From JADKHC01 sp047600805 (GTDB lineage: Bacteria; Verrucomicrobiota; Verrucomicrobiia; Opitutales; Opitutaceae): 64,000 nt of DNA. The position numbers and the translations under genes were made by a program. Location of the stretch: the NCBI GenBank assembly GCA_047600805.1, contig JASGKG010000001.1:4092001-4156000 (forward strand), given 5' to 3'. Below the pieces are notes generated by a model, which searched no databases, had not been told where the DNA came from, and saw nothing but the letters and a program-made list of their open reading frames with translations. Positions 15,175-24,500 of the stretch are shown here, piece after piece (positions within the stretch are counted from its first letter, which is position 1; every line of letters starts with the position of its first letter).

Positions 15175-16098
15175 ATGGCAATCCCCACCAGTTCAGTGGT
15201 TTTTAGTTTTTATCGGCCTGCCTCGGTGCTGAAAATCCAAGGAGAAGATGCGTTTTCTTTTCTGCAAGGGCAACTTACGCAGGATCTCAAGCCCTGTCTC
15301 AACGGGCCCGAAGTGGCTTACGGTTTGTTCCTCACTCACAAAGGAAAGGTTCAGGGCGATGGTTTCGTGATGAAGCGCGGCGAGGAGTGGATTTGCGTGA
15401 GTTTGTTTTCCGAAGCGGCGAGGTTGAAGATGCATTTGGAAGCCTTTGTTATCGCGGATGATGTGCGGATCCTTGACGAGACGGCACTCTGGCAAGGAGC
15501 GACGGTGATTGGAGAAAACGCAGAGGCGATGCTGGCCGACGCCGGTCTCAGGGTTGAGTCCGGCAAGTGGGTTGAGGGGGACCGGGGGTTTGTTTTCGCA
15601 GGGCGCCGGTCGGGACAGCCTGCGTGGGAATTTTTGTATCCGCTCAGTGGCGACGCGCTCCCTGAGCGCTTGCGGCAAGCCGGTGCCCAGGAAATTAGTC
15701 CTAGCGAGTTAGAGCGGTTGCGGGTTTTGGGTGGCATTCCGAGGATACCGAAGGATCTCGGGCCTGAGGATTTGCCGAATGAAGGCGGATTGGACGAAAT
15801 TGCCGTTTCGTACACGAAAGGCTGTTACATCGGCCAGGAAGTGATGGCCCGGCTTAAATCGATGGGCCAAGTGAGGCGAAGGCTGGCGCGGGTCGAAGGA
15901 GCCAGCCCGTTGCCGGCGGAGTTGCCGGCCGCGCTTTTTGCAGATGGCAAAAGGGTGGGAGAGCTGCGCTCGGCGGTCGCGCGCGAAAACGGGTTTGTCG
16001 GTTTGGCGATGATTTCCTTGCTTGGGATGACGGGAACGCGTTTTTTGAGCTTTTCGCCAGAAGGCGAGCTTAGCACCGTCGTTTCACATGAAGGATAA
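15175..16098 (+). CDS. ygfZ: YgfZ/GcvT-domain folate-binding protein
   Basis: This 307-residue protein belongs to the GcvT-like YgfZ family, which uses folate to support iron-sulfur enzymes such as MiaB. The hallmark K-G-C-Y-I-G-Q-E-V, with the conserved Cys, is at about residue 222. The N-terminal F-L-Q-G-Q-L-T-Q-D and L-T-H-K-G-K-V-Q-G-D segments are typical. It lacks the glycine-cleavage residues that would make it an aminomethyltransferase. It overlaps galK by 11 bases, a tight coupling with no obvious metabolic reason. Confidence 0.92.
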   Translation: MAIPTSSVVFSFYRPASVLKIQGEDAFSFLQGQLTQDLKPCLNGPEVAYGLFLTHKGKVQGDGFVMKRGEEWICVSLFSEAARLKMHLEAFVIADDVRILDETALWQGATVIGENAEAMLADAGLRVESGKWVEGDRGFVFAGRRSGQPAWEFLYPLSGDALPERLRQAGAQEISPSELERLRVLGGIPRIPKDLGPEDLPNEGGLDEIAVSYTKGCYIGQEVMARLKSMGQVRRRLARVEGASPLPAELPAALFADGKRVGELRSAVARENGFVGLAMISLLGMTGTRFLSFSPEGELSTVVSHEG

Positions 16099-17227
16099 AA
16101 TCGTCGCTCAATTTAAAGCTGTTTTCGGCGCTGCGCCGGATGTTGTCGCCCGGGCTCCGGGACGCATCGAATTCATCGGAAATCACACCGACTATAACGG
16201 CGGGACCGTTTTGGGCGCGGCGATCGATCGCGGGGTGTGGGTGGCGGTGCGGGCGGTGCCGGGTAGCGAAGCTGTTTTTTATAGCGAGCACTCGAAAAAA
16301 ACGGTGAAGGTCGATCTGCCAACGGCGAGCAAGCAGCCGCACGAGCTTAACTGGGTAAACTATCCGTTGGGCGTGTGGACCCATTTGCCTGCATTTGGAC
16401 TAAAGCGGCCGGGAGGATTTCAGTTTCTCGACATGTCCGATCTTCCGTCAGGCGCGGGCATGAGCAGCAGCGCGGCGATCGAGCTTGCTTCGGCCCTGGC
16501 GTTCACCGGCCTTACGAGTGAAAAACCTTCCCGGGAGACGCTGGTTAAAGTAGCAAAAAAGGCCGAAAACGAGTTCGTCGGCGTGCCCTGCGGCATTCTC
16601 GACCAAGGCGTTTCGGGTTTTGGTCGGAAGGATCATTTGGTTTTAATCGATTGCCGCGGGCCGAAGTTTGAAACCGTGCCGCTGCCGGCGGATGCGCATT
16701 TCTGGGTGTTCAATACCCACACGAAGCACGCGCTCGTCGATGGACTTTATGCGGCTCGTCACCGCGAATGCATGGAAGCGGCGAAAACGCTTGGTGTGTC
16801 GTTGCTGGTGGAAACGGATTTGGCCAAGCTGCAGGCGGCGAAGAGCAAGCTCGATGCGACGGCATTCAAACGTGCTAAACACGTGCTTGAGGAAATCGAT
16901 CGCGTGGCGCAGGTGCGCGCTGCTTTGGCAAAAGGTGATCTTGCTACGACGGGCAAGCTGCTGACCGCATCGCATCGCAGTTCGCAAAACCAATTTGAAA
17001 ACAGCACGCCTGAGCTCGACTTCCTTGTCGATACGCTCGCGATGATCCCCAATGTTTTTGGGGCTCGTCTGACCGGTGGCGGCTTCGGTGGTGCGGTCAT
17101 GGCGATGACCAGTGGTTCATTTAGCCAGGCTGATGCCGATAAAGTGGCCGCGGCTTACAAAGCTAAGTTCGGCACAGCGCCAAACACGCTGCATCTCAAG
17201 ACGGGTCAGGGCGCCGAATACGTCTGA
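16088..17227 (+). CDS. galK: Galactokinase
   Basis: The 379-residue GHMP kinase phosphorylates galactose to galactose 1-phosphate in the Leloir pathway. Visible signatures are the sugar-binding P-G-R-I-E-F-I-G-N-H-T-D-Y-N-G-G near residue 25, the ATP loop L-P-S-G-A-G-M-S-S-S-A-A near 122, the catalytic Asp region G-I-L-D-Q near 173, and the C-terminal G-G-G-F-G-G-A-V near 333. The usual Leloir pattern G-E-H reads G-N-H here, with Asn in place of Glu, a substitution also seen in some other bacterial galactokinases. No galT or galE is adjacent. Confidence 0.94.
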   Translation: MKDKIVAQFKAVFGAAPDVVARAPGRIEFIGNHTDYNGGTVLGAAIDRGVWVAVRAVPGSEAVFYSEHSKKTVKVDLPTASKQPHELNWVNYPLGVWTHLPAFGLKRPGGFQFLDMSDLPSGAGMSSSAAIELASALAFTGLTSEKPSRETLVKVAKKAENEFVGVPCGILDQGVSGFGRKDHLVLIDCRGPKFETVPLPADAHFWVFNTHTKHALVDGLYAARHRECMEAAKTLGVSLLVETDLAKLQAAKSKLDATAFKRAKHVLEEIDRVAQVRAALAKGDLATTGKLLTASHRSSQNQFENSTPELDFLVDTLAMIPNVFGARLTGGGFGGAVMAMTSGSFSQADADKVAAAYKAKFGTAPNTLHLKTGQGAEYV

Positions 17228-17305
17228 TCAGCACGCTCTGCTGGCGTTTTGATATCGATGCGCTGGTTTTGTTGGTGCCTGTGGCCGTGCGTTTGTGCGC
17301 GCGGC

Positions 17306-18682
17306 CTAAAAGATCGAGTTAAACTGCTCCAGGTAGACTGCTATCCATTTGTCACCGCCAAGGTAATAGATCAGCGCGGCGATCGCGAGCATGGGGCCGA
17401 ACGGAACCTGCACGCCAAAGCCCAGCGACGGGGGCTGTTCGTCGGCTTCGCTCGTGAGAGGCGGCGAAACGACAGTCTCGGCGGAAGAGCGGCGTTTCTT
17501 GAGAGCTGAGATGGCTCGAAGGATGACGTAGAGAATCCCTGTGACGATCAGCGCCTGGACGGTTGCCCAGAAAAGTGAGCTCATGTCGTGGCGGCCAAGT
17601 GAGAAGGCTCCGACAGCGCCTGCAAATGTAACAACGTAAGCTGGCAGCCAGTCCTTTTTCATGGGCGTCTCGATCACGATGCCGACGCAGAGGATCGCAC
17701 CCGAACCGATCAATAGACTCGTGAAGGCGAACACGAAAGATTGGACGGATTCTACAAGGAAGGGCAGATCGGTTGTGGGTGCGAATGCTGGCCGGAAGAC
17801 AGCGACGAAGAGTCCGATGACCCCGGCGCAAAGGGCGGCATTATTCAGTGCGACGAGCGCGTCAGACGGCGCTTCGTTTGTGGTCTCATCCATGTGATCT
17901 GTTTCGCTCGCTTTGGGAGGTATGGCGGGACTGCGCGGGAACAATTTTTGCCAAGTCAGAGCGATTACGAACCAGACTGTACCGACAATAGCGCCGCCGA
18001 AAATCGAGCATACAGCGCCTTGCCATCCGCAAAACGCGCCGATCATGCCGACAAATTTTACATCGCCAAAGCCCATTGCTTCACGGCGCAAAACCATTTC
18101 AGCCAAAAGCGCGATCCACAGCACGAGGGCCGAGCCGATAAACAGCCCTTTGACCGAAAGAAATAGGCTGTGCAACGAGTCGTTTGCGAAGTTACCTGAA
18201 GGTGTGACGTGAAGCGCCGGGACTAGCCAGGAGAGCAGGACAGCGATCAACCCGAACCAAATTGTGAACGTGTCCGGGATGATCATGTGATCCAAATCGA
18301 TAAAGGTCGCGCAGATCAATATCGAGACGAACACCATTCCGCTCAGTGCGGCCAACGGTGATGCATGGGAGAAGCGCAACCAGCAGCACAGGAATAATGC
18401 GCCGGTTAGAAATTCGATGAACGGATAGCGAACCGAATAAGGACGACCGCAGCATCGGGCGCGCCCGCGCAGAATGAACCAGCTCAAAATGGGGATATTG
18501 TCATACCACGCGATCGGCTGGCCGCAGGCGCAATGCGAGCCGGGGCGCACGATGGATTTGCCCGCGGGGACGCGATAGATGACCACGTTGAGGAAACTGC
18601 CGACGATTGCTCCAAAAAGAAATGCAGCCGTCGGAAAAAACCATGGAAACCCTGCGGAAACCTCGGCGTAGTAGGAGTACAT
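17306..18682 (-). CDS. pilD: Prepilin peptidase (A24 family) with an enlarged C-terminal membrane region
   Basis: This enzyme cleaves and N-methylates prepilins at the inner membrane. The N-terminal methylase region has G-S-F-L-N-V-V-I-Y-R-V-P and L-S-W-F-I-L-R-G-R-A-R. Its Cys residues read H-C-A-C-G and R-C-C-G rather than the usual two C-x-x-C pairs. The aspartyl protease signatures are D-L-D-H-M-I-I-P-D-T near residue 127 and G-F-G-D-V-K-F near 205. At 458 residues it is well over the usual 250-290, with extra hydrophobic helices after residue 270. It fits the pilC gene at 50167. It is convergent with galK. Confidence 0.9.
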   Translation of the reverse strand: MYSYYAEVSAGFPWFFPTAAFLFGAIVGSFLNVVIYRVPAGKSIVRPGSHCACGQPIAWYDNIPILSWFILRGRARCCGRPYSVRYPFIEFLTGALFLCCWLRFSHASPLAALSGMVFVSILICATFIDLDHMIIPDTFTIWFGLIAVLLSWLVPALHVTPSGNFANDSLHSLFLSVKGLFIGSALVLWIALLAEMVLRREAMGFGDVKFVGMIGAFCGWQGAVCSIFGGAIVGTVWFVIALTWQKLFPRSPAIPPKASETDHMDETTNEAPSDALVALNNAALCAGVIGLFVAVFRPAFAPTTDLPFLVESVQSFVFAFTSLLIGSGAILCVGIVIETPMKKDWLPAYVVTFAGAVGAFSLGRHDMSSLFWATVQALIVTGILYVILRAISALKKRRSSAETVVSPPLTSEADEQPPSLGFGVQVPFGPMLAIAALIYYLGGDKWIAVYLEQFNSIF

Positions 18683-18828
18683 GCGGATGCTGAAATGACG
18701 GCGCTCGCGTTCAAGGTTGTCAATGCGGTCGGCGGTTGGCGGCTTGAATTACAGAAGTTTGCCAAAGATAGCGGAGCGCTTTTCTAAAATCTCACTAAGA
18801 AACGGACGGGTTGTGTGTTTATATACTC

Positions 18829-19509
18829 ATGATACGCCTTCTTTTCTATTTTTCTCTGGTTGTGGTCGTGGCAACCGCGGCTGCGTGGTATTCGGCTCGG
18901 GGTTGGACGCGGTATAATGTTCGCAAGCAGGAGGCGCGAGTAGTCGCGGCGGAGCAGGCAGAGATGCGACGGTTAGCGCGAGTGCATTCCGAGATCGTGC
19001 GGGCTTGCGACGAAGTTGTGATCGAATACGATGATAGTCACGAGGGAGGCCGTAACGGTGAGCTGCGATTTAGCGATACGGAGTGGATTGAAAAACTGGC
19101 TGCAATTGTTGAGACAGCGTCCTGCAAGGAAGAGGATCCGGCGTTGATGATTATTCTTCCGATGGTGCGGCTATATAAAAGGCAGCCGCAAAGTTACGTT
19201 GAAATTATGGGTGGAGCGGTGCTTCTTGCAGAGTACGGCAAAGATCGTGGAAGATGGGTTTGGGTCGGCGCGGCTTCGGCCGAAGCGATTCGCAAGTTGA
19301 TCGACGATAAAATCGCGGCAGCTCAATCGAAGGCCGATGCTTTTGACGAGGTGAAACCCGTCCGGCTGCCGTTTACGCCGGGAATTTCGGTCGGGGTCAC
19401 TTATGCGCAGGTTAAGGTTTCATCGCCGCCTTGGTGGCTGCAGCCATGGCCTGAACCGGCACCTCGCGTTGGGTCCAGATGGAAAGCGCCTTTGCGCCTT
19501 GGTGAATGA
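18829..19509 (+). CDS. Membrane-anchored hypothetical protein
   Basis: The start at ATG 18829 places a membrane helix directly at the N-terminus (about residues 3-20); an in-frame start at 18811 is possible. The 226-residue product has a coiled, basic segment after the helix and then an alpha/beta domain of unknown family. Its last 98 bases overlap the 3' end of aroE on the opposite strand, so one of the two ends could be shorter than drawn. It is divergent from the prepilin peptidase gene. Function is unknown. Confidence 0.55.
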   Translation: MIRLLFYFSLVVVVATAAAWYSARGWTRYNVRKQEARVVAAEQAEMRRLARVHSEIVRACDEVVIEYDDSHEGGRNGELRFSDTEWIEKLAAIVETASCKEEDPALMIILPMVRLYKRQPQSYVEIMGGAVLLAEYGKDRGRWVWVGAASAEAIRKLIDDKIAAAQSKADAFDEVKPVRLPFTPGISVGVTYAQVKVSSPPWWLQPWPEPAPRVGSRWKAPLRLGE

Positions 19510-20344
19510 GCATGGAAAGGCCGTTTGAATTAGAGATTCCGAGATGTTCGGCTTGGGCGAGCAATTTTGTTTGTGGCGGGTTGTAGATCATGTCGTACAC
19601 GCCGGCTGCCTGGGGAAGTTTTTCGAGATCGGCGGGAGGCGTGTCGTTGTCGCGGAGGCCGGCGGACGTAGCGTTGATCACGATGCACTTTTGCGGCAGG
19701 TCCGCAGGCGGGTTTGCCGGATCAAAGCCGTGAAGTGTTGTGCCCGGCTTGGCGACGGCCGGCAGGTTGTTTAATAGCGTTTCCAGGTTTGCGGCGGTTC
19801 GATTGGCAATCCAAAGCGAGGCGCAGCGGCGTTGAAGAAGCTCTACCGCGGCTCCTCGAGCGGCACCGCCAGCGCCGAGAAGAATGATGTTGGCGCCGGC
19901 TACGTCGAGCGCGAGGTCTTCGCGTATGCCTGTGGCGAGACCGAAGCCGTCGGTGTTGAAGCCTCGCCAGCCTTCCGTGTTGGCGAGCAGGGTGTTGACG
20001 GCACCGATTGGTTGGGCAGCGGCGTCGATGGCGCCTGGTTGGCGACCAGAGGTGATCAGGTCGAAAGCAATGACTTTGTGAGGAACTGTGAGGTTTAGCC
20101 CGTAAAATTTCTTATCGTGGAACAGCCGAAGGGCTCGCGGCAAATCCTCAGGCGGAATATCGAAACGGAAATAGCTCCATGTGGAAAACTTATTATCTCG
20201 TTTAGATAGTTCGGCAAGCGCTGCATTGTGCATTGCCGGACTGATGGAGTGTTTGATCGGATGACCGACGACGGCGAGGGCGGTGCCTTGAAAGGACCAA
20301 GTTTCGAGATCGGAAAGCGTCAGAACAGGTTCGGCGGTGGCCAT
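19412..20344 (-). CDS. aroE: Shikimate dehydrogenase
   Basis: The 310-residue enzyme reduces 3-dehydroshikimate to shikimate with NADPH. It shows the substrate motif S-I-S-P-A-M-H-N near residue 33, the catalytic Lys in N-L-T-V-P-H-K near 84, the NADP loop G-A-G-G-A-A-R-G near 157, and a closing Q-G-A-K-A-L-S-I-W near 284. The length is slightly above the usual 270-290. It is a second shikimate-pathway gene in the window besides the DAHP synthase, but not in the same operon. The identification is secure. Confidence 0.95.
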   Translation of the reverse strand: MATAEPVLTLSDLETWSFQGTALAVVGHPIKHSISPAMHNAALAELSKRDNKFSTWSYFRFDIPPEDLPRALRLFHDKKFYGLNLTVPHKVIAFDLITSGRQPGAIDAAAQPIGAVNTLLANTEGWRGFNTDGFGLATGIREDLALDVAGANIILLGAGGAARGAAVELLQRRCASLWIANRTAANLETLLNNLPAVAKPGTTLHGFDPANPPADLPQKCIVINATSAGLRDNDTPPADLEKLPQAAGVYDMIYNPPQTKLLAQAEHLGISNSNGLSMLIHQGAKALSIWTQREVPVQAMAAATKAAMKP

Positions 20345-20421
20345 TGGACGGTTTTGTAAACCGGAGCCGAGAACGTGGGAATGCTTTTTTGATGAGCCTT
20401 CCTAGCGACAGCCGGATCGAG

Positions 20422-21300
20422 CTAGATGTGGCGCTCGTAGGTCGCCTCGAATTCGTCGACGAAACTGGCGAACATCATCGCGTGATCGTTTTCACCAGCC
20501 AGCTCGTAGTGGTTCATCAAGTTGAGGCAGCAGCGGCAAAGGACCTCACGGACCGGCGTGGGTGCCAAGTCGGTGACCTTTGGGGAAACGTGATGGGCCC
20601 GCAGCCACTGAAAAATTTCATCGGGGGTGCGGAAGACGCCTTTTTCGAAGGCATCGATAAAGAAAGGCTCACCCTCCGTGTAACAGCCGATCACGAAATG
20701 CGCCGGCAAACCGACTGGTTCGAGATCGAGTCCGAGGCGATGAGCGACCAAGAGATAAACGATGCACAGCGTGATCGGCAGCCCTTTGCGGCGGGAAAGA
20801 ACTTGGTCGATGAAGCTGTTGAGCGGGTCGGTGTAGTTCTCGGCGTTTCCGTGAAAGCCGTTTTCGTGGAAAAGCACGCGGTTGATGACGCGGCATTTTT
20901 CCCGCACCGTCATCGGCTCGGCGAACAATTCACGACAGCGCGCCGCCAGTGTATCCAATTGTTCACAACAGTTCGTGATGTCGACGCGGGGGAAAACTGT
21001 GCGATTGAGCAGTAACGCACCCGTTTCCAACTCGTAGTTAAGCGAACGGATGAACCCGCGGAATTCCGCGATCGGATCGGTGAATTTCAGCTCTTCCAAA
21101 TACCAACGTGCGTGCCAGGCGAGCGGTCGGTTTTTGCCCTGAGCGATGGCTTTTAGAAAATGTACCGCGGCGGCGGGATGCTCGAGGAAGTGGGCGAGAA
21201 GAGCCTGGCGAACAGACGGCTGCGGATCGTCGAGGAGCCCCATAAAGGCGATCTGGAGATCTTTGCTGAGCCGTTCCTTTTCCACGAGGAAGCAGGACAT
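20422..21300 (-). CDS. SirB1/transglutaminase-like family protein
   Basis: This protein of about 292 residues has an N-terminal helical part (HEAT-like, D-D-P-Q-P-S-V-R-Q-A-L-L), followed by a SirB1-type transglutaminase-like domain. Motifs include N-R-V-L-F-H-E-N-G-F-H-G-N, then L-S-R-R-K-G-L-P-I-T-L-C-I-V-Y and G-L-P-A-H-F-V-I-G. In SirB1-like proteins the catalytic Cys is often lost; here the position after the G-L-P-I-T-L motif reads Cys (L-C-I-V-Y), though I cannot be sure it is the nucleophile. Members occur beside prmC in other bacteria; no such neighbour is seen here. The start is ATG 21300 or TTG 21342. Confidence 0.75.
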   Translation of the reverse strand: MSCFLVEKERLSKDLQIAFMGLLDDPQPSVRQALLAHFLEHPAAAVHFLKAIAQGKNRPLAWHARWYLEELKFTDPIAEFRGFIRSLNYELETGALLLNRTVFPRVDITNCCEQLDTLAARCRELFAEPMTVREKCRVINRVLFHENGFHGNAENYTDPLNSFIDQVLSRRKGLPITLCIVYLLVAHRLGLDLEPVGLPAHFVIGCYTEGEPFFIDAFEKGVFRTPDEIFQWLRAHHVSPKVTDLAPTPVREVLCRCCLNLMNHYELAGENDHAMMFASFVDEFEATYERHI

Positions 21301-21558
21301 GCGAAAAGTTTGGACTCGCAACCAATAGTCGTCGAAACGCAACTATCAGTTGTTGTCATACGCAGAGGCTTGAGTGAACGCCCGCGCGTTTTGACGGACG
21401 CAAAGGTTCCGCAAGCGGGAAACTTGTTAGAAATTTGATAACTATTTTTAAAACTGGCTCTCCGCATGCAGAACACGGGGCATATTAACTGATTGCGCCT
21501 CGACAAAGCAGACGCCGCTGGATTCGTTGGGCTGGTCCCGCGACACCCCTCCTGCAGC

Positions 21559-24500
21559 ATGAAGTTGTATCAGTTCTCCCGTAATCAGAAAACCGCGATC
21601 GCGGCGATCGCCGGCGTGACGGCTTTGGTGGGCTGGGCGATTAATGGTGTCACGCCCACTCGGTTTTCCGGCTGGGATGTTTTGTTGCTGACGGGCTTTG
21701 GCACAGCCGTCGCGAGTTTGGTGATTGCGTCGACGACGAGCCAGCGGCTTTGGCGCGAACTGGCGCAACGGGCGCGCGACTTGGAAATTTCAGAGGAACG
21801 TCATCGGCTGCTGTTGGAGCAGGCGAGCGACCCGATTTTGGTCTTCGATTCCAAGACGGGTGCGATCATCGAGGCGAATCGTTGCGCGTGCGAAGTGTTG
21901 GGTTGGACGGAAAAGGAATTGATCGGCCAACGGCACACGATTTTGCATTCCTCCGTCGAACGCGACGCCATGCGGAAAGCCTTCGATGAGCACGTCAAAC
22001 GAGGCGGTATTGTTGAAAACGAAATTCAGATAAAGCACCGCAACGGCGAGGTGATTCCCATGCACTCGCGGTCGTCGTTGGTGACGACGGGCGCGCGGCG
22101 TTATGTGCAGGCGATCATGCGGGATCTTCGCCCGCGGTTGCGGTCGGAGGAGGTGATGCGTAGGTCCGAGTCGCGGTTGCGTGAAATCTTTGAGCGCACC
22201 CCCGTCGCGATTGTGGAAGAGGATTTCTCTTCGATCGGTGTATGGCTGCAGGAACTACGCACGGCTGGCGTGACTGAACTTTCGCTCTATTTGAAGGCGA
22301 ACCCGGACGTGCTTACCGAGCAGTTTGTCGGTGTCCGGGTGATCGGTGCGAATCCGGCGGCACTGCGCGCCGCGAATGTTCCCGATCTTGAAGCATACGC
22401 GCGAAAACGGGTGAGCGAGATCACGGCCGAGGTGCTGGCGTCTTTCCAACTGCAGCTGGACGCCATCTGGCACGGCCGGCCCGAAGTGGTGTGTGACATG
22501 CCTTTTCGCCGAGCAGATGGTTCGGTTGGCCACAGCGTCATGCATTGGAGTGTGGCCAAGATCGACGACTGCCTCGACCTGCAGCGCGTTGTCGTAGTTT
22601 TTTCCGATCTGAGCGACTTGCGGGCGACGGAAGCGCGGTTGCGAGAAGTGGAGGATCGCTGGGAGCTTGCGGTGCAAGCGCTCAACGTGGGTATCTTCGA
22701 AAAGAATTTTGTCAGTGGAGAAAACTACGTTTCCGACCGCTGGAAATCCATTTTAGGGTTCGAACCTGATGAAATGAGAAACGGTGCCTCAGAATGGCAG
22801 GCGCGGATTCATCCTGACGACCAGGATCGTGTAATCGCGCAACTGCAGAGTCATCTCCGCGGCGAAACTGATTTTTACCGGGCCGAATATCGAATGCTCT
22901 GCAAGGACGGCCAATACAAATGGATTGAGGCTCGTGGGCGTGCGCTGTTTGACGAAAGCGGCCGGCCGCAGCGACTCATTGGTGCCCACGGCGACGTCAG
23001 CGAGGCAAAGAAAGCCGAGGTTGCGCTGAAATCGTCCGAAATGCGGTTTCGCGATCTGTTTGAGCGCACGCCCGTCGCCATTCTCGAGGAGGATTTTGTA
23101 GACGTTGGCGAATGGTTAAGGCGAAAAAACGTCACGGACGTGGCCTCGCTGGAAACGCTGATCGCAACCACGCCGACCGCTTTGCGTGAAGGTTATCGTC
23201 TGATTCGGCTGCGTTCGGCAAACCGTCACGCCATCAGCTATCTGGCGGCGGCCGCTTTGGGGGGAAACGTGCCGCGGGAAAAGCTGGATCCCCCGGCAAG
23301 TGTTCTGCGGGCGTTTCGCGAAGAGCTCGTCGCGATACTGGAGGCGCGTGACGAAGTGAATGCTGAAGTCAGTTTTGTCGATGCCGCGGGCAACTCACAT
23401 TTCCAAACCGTACGCTGGTCGGCCGCTCGGCTGGAGGGCGGTTCACTCGATCTTGGGCGCGTATTGGTGGTGCTAGTCGACATCACTGAAATAAAAAACG
23501 CGGAAGAAAATGTCCGACGTGCCGAAGAGCGCTGGGAACTCGCCGTGCGCGGCACGCAAGACGGCATCTGGGAGTACAATTTGCTGACTGGGGAATGCTT
23601 CTACTCCGACCGATGGAAAAAGATGCTTGGGTACGAACCACACGAAATCGGTACAAAAAGAGATGAACTGATTTCCCGCATTCATCCGGACGATCGCGCG
23701 CGCGTAGCGGATGCGTTTGATGCACATTGCCGCAGCGCCACGGAATTCTTCCACAGCGAGTTCCGCGTGCGTTGCAACGACGGCACGTTCAAATGGATTT
23801 TGTCTCGCGGCCAAGCGATGTTCGATGCCAATGGCGCAGCGACTCGCGTCCTGGGTTCGCACACCGACATCACGGAGCGCAAGACATCGGAGGATGCATT
23901 GCGCGAAAGCGAGACCCGGTTTCGTGCGCTATTCGAACATTCACCGGTCGCGATCGTAGAACAGGACTACCGTGCGATCGCCACTTGGATCGAAACGCTC
24001 CGGCTAAAAGGCGTGACCAATCTGACGGTTTACATGGATGCAAATCCGGATGAAACCGCCAAAGTAATGAGCCAGGTTGCGGTGGTGAATCTCAATCAGG
24101 AAACCGTTCGCATGGCCCGGGCGAGTTCGAAAAAGGAGCTGTTGGATAATCTTGCGAGTGTGTTTACGCCGGATTCCCTGCGGGCCCGGCGCGAAGCGTT
24201 TGTGGCGGTGTGGGACGGTCGGAATGAAATCGAAGGCGAGATCACGCTTCACGCTCTCGATGGCGCGGACCGCCGTGTTTATTTCCGCTGGTGGCTGCCA
24301 AACCTCGGCGGGCGCCAGGGGTTTGAATCCACTCAACTGGTTTTGGTCGATCTTACCGATATTCGCAGCGCGGAGGCCGCGCTCGCCGCCGAACGCGAGC
24401 GGCTCCGCGTCACTTTGCGCGCCATGGCGGAGTGCCTGCTCACGACCGACACTGATGGCGTTGTGCAGTTCATGAACGAAGCCGCGGAGCGCATGACGGG

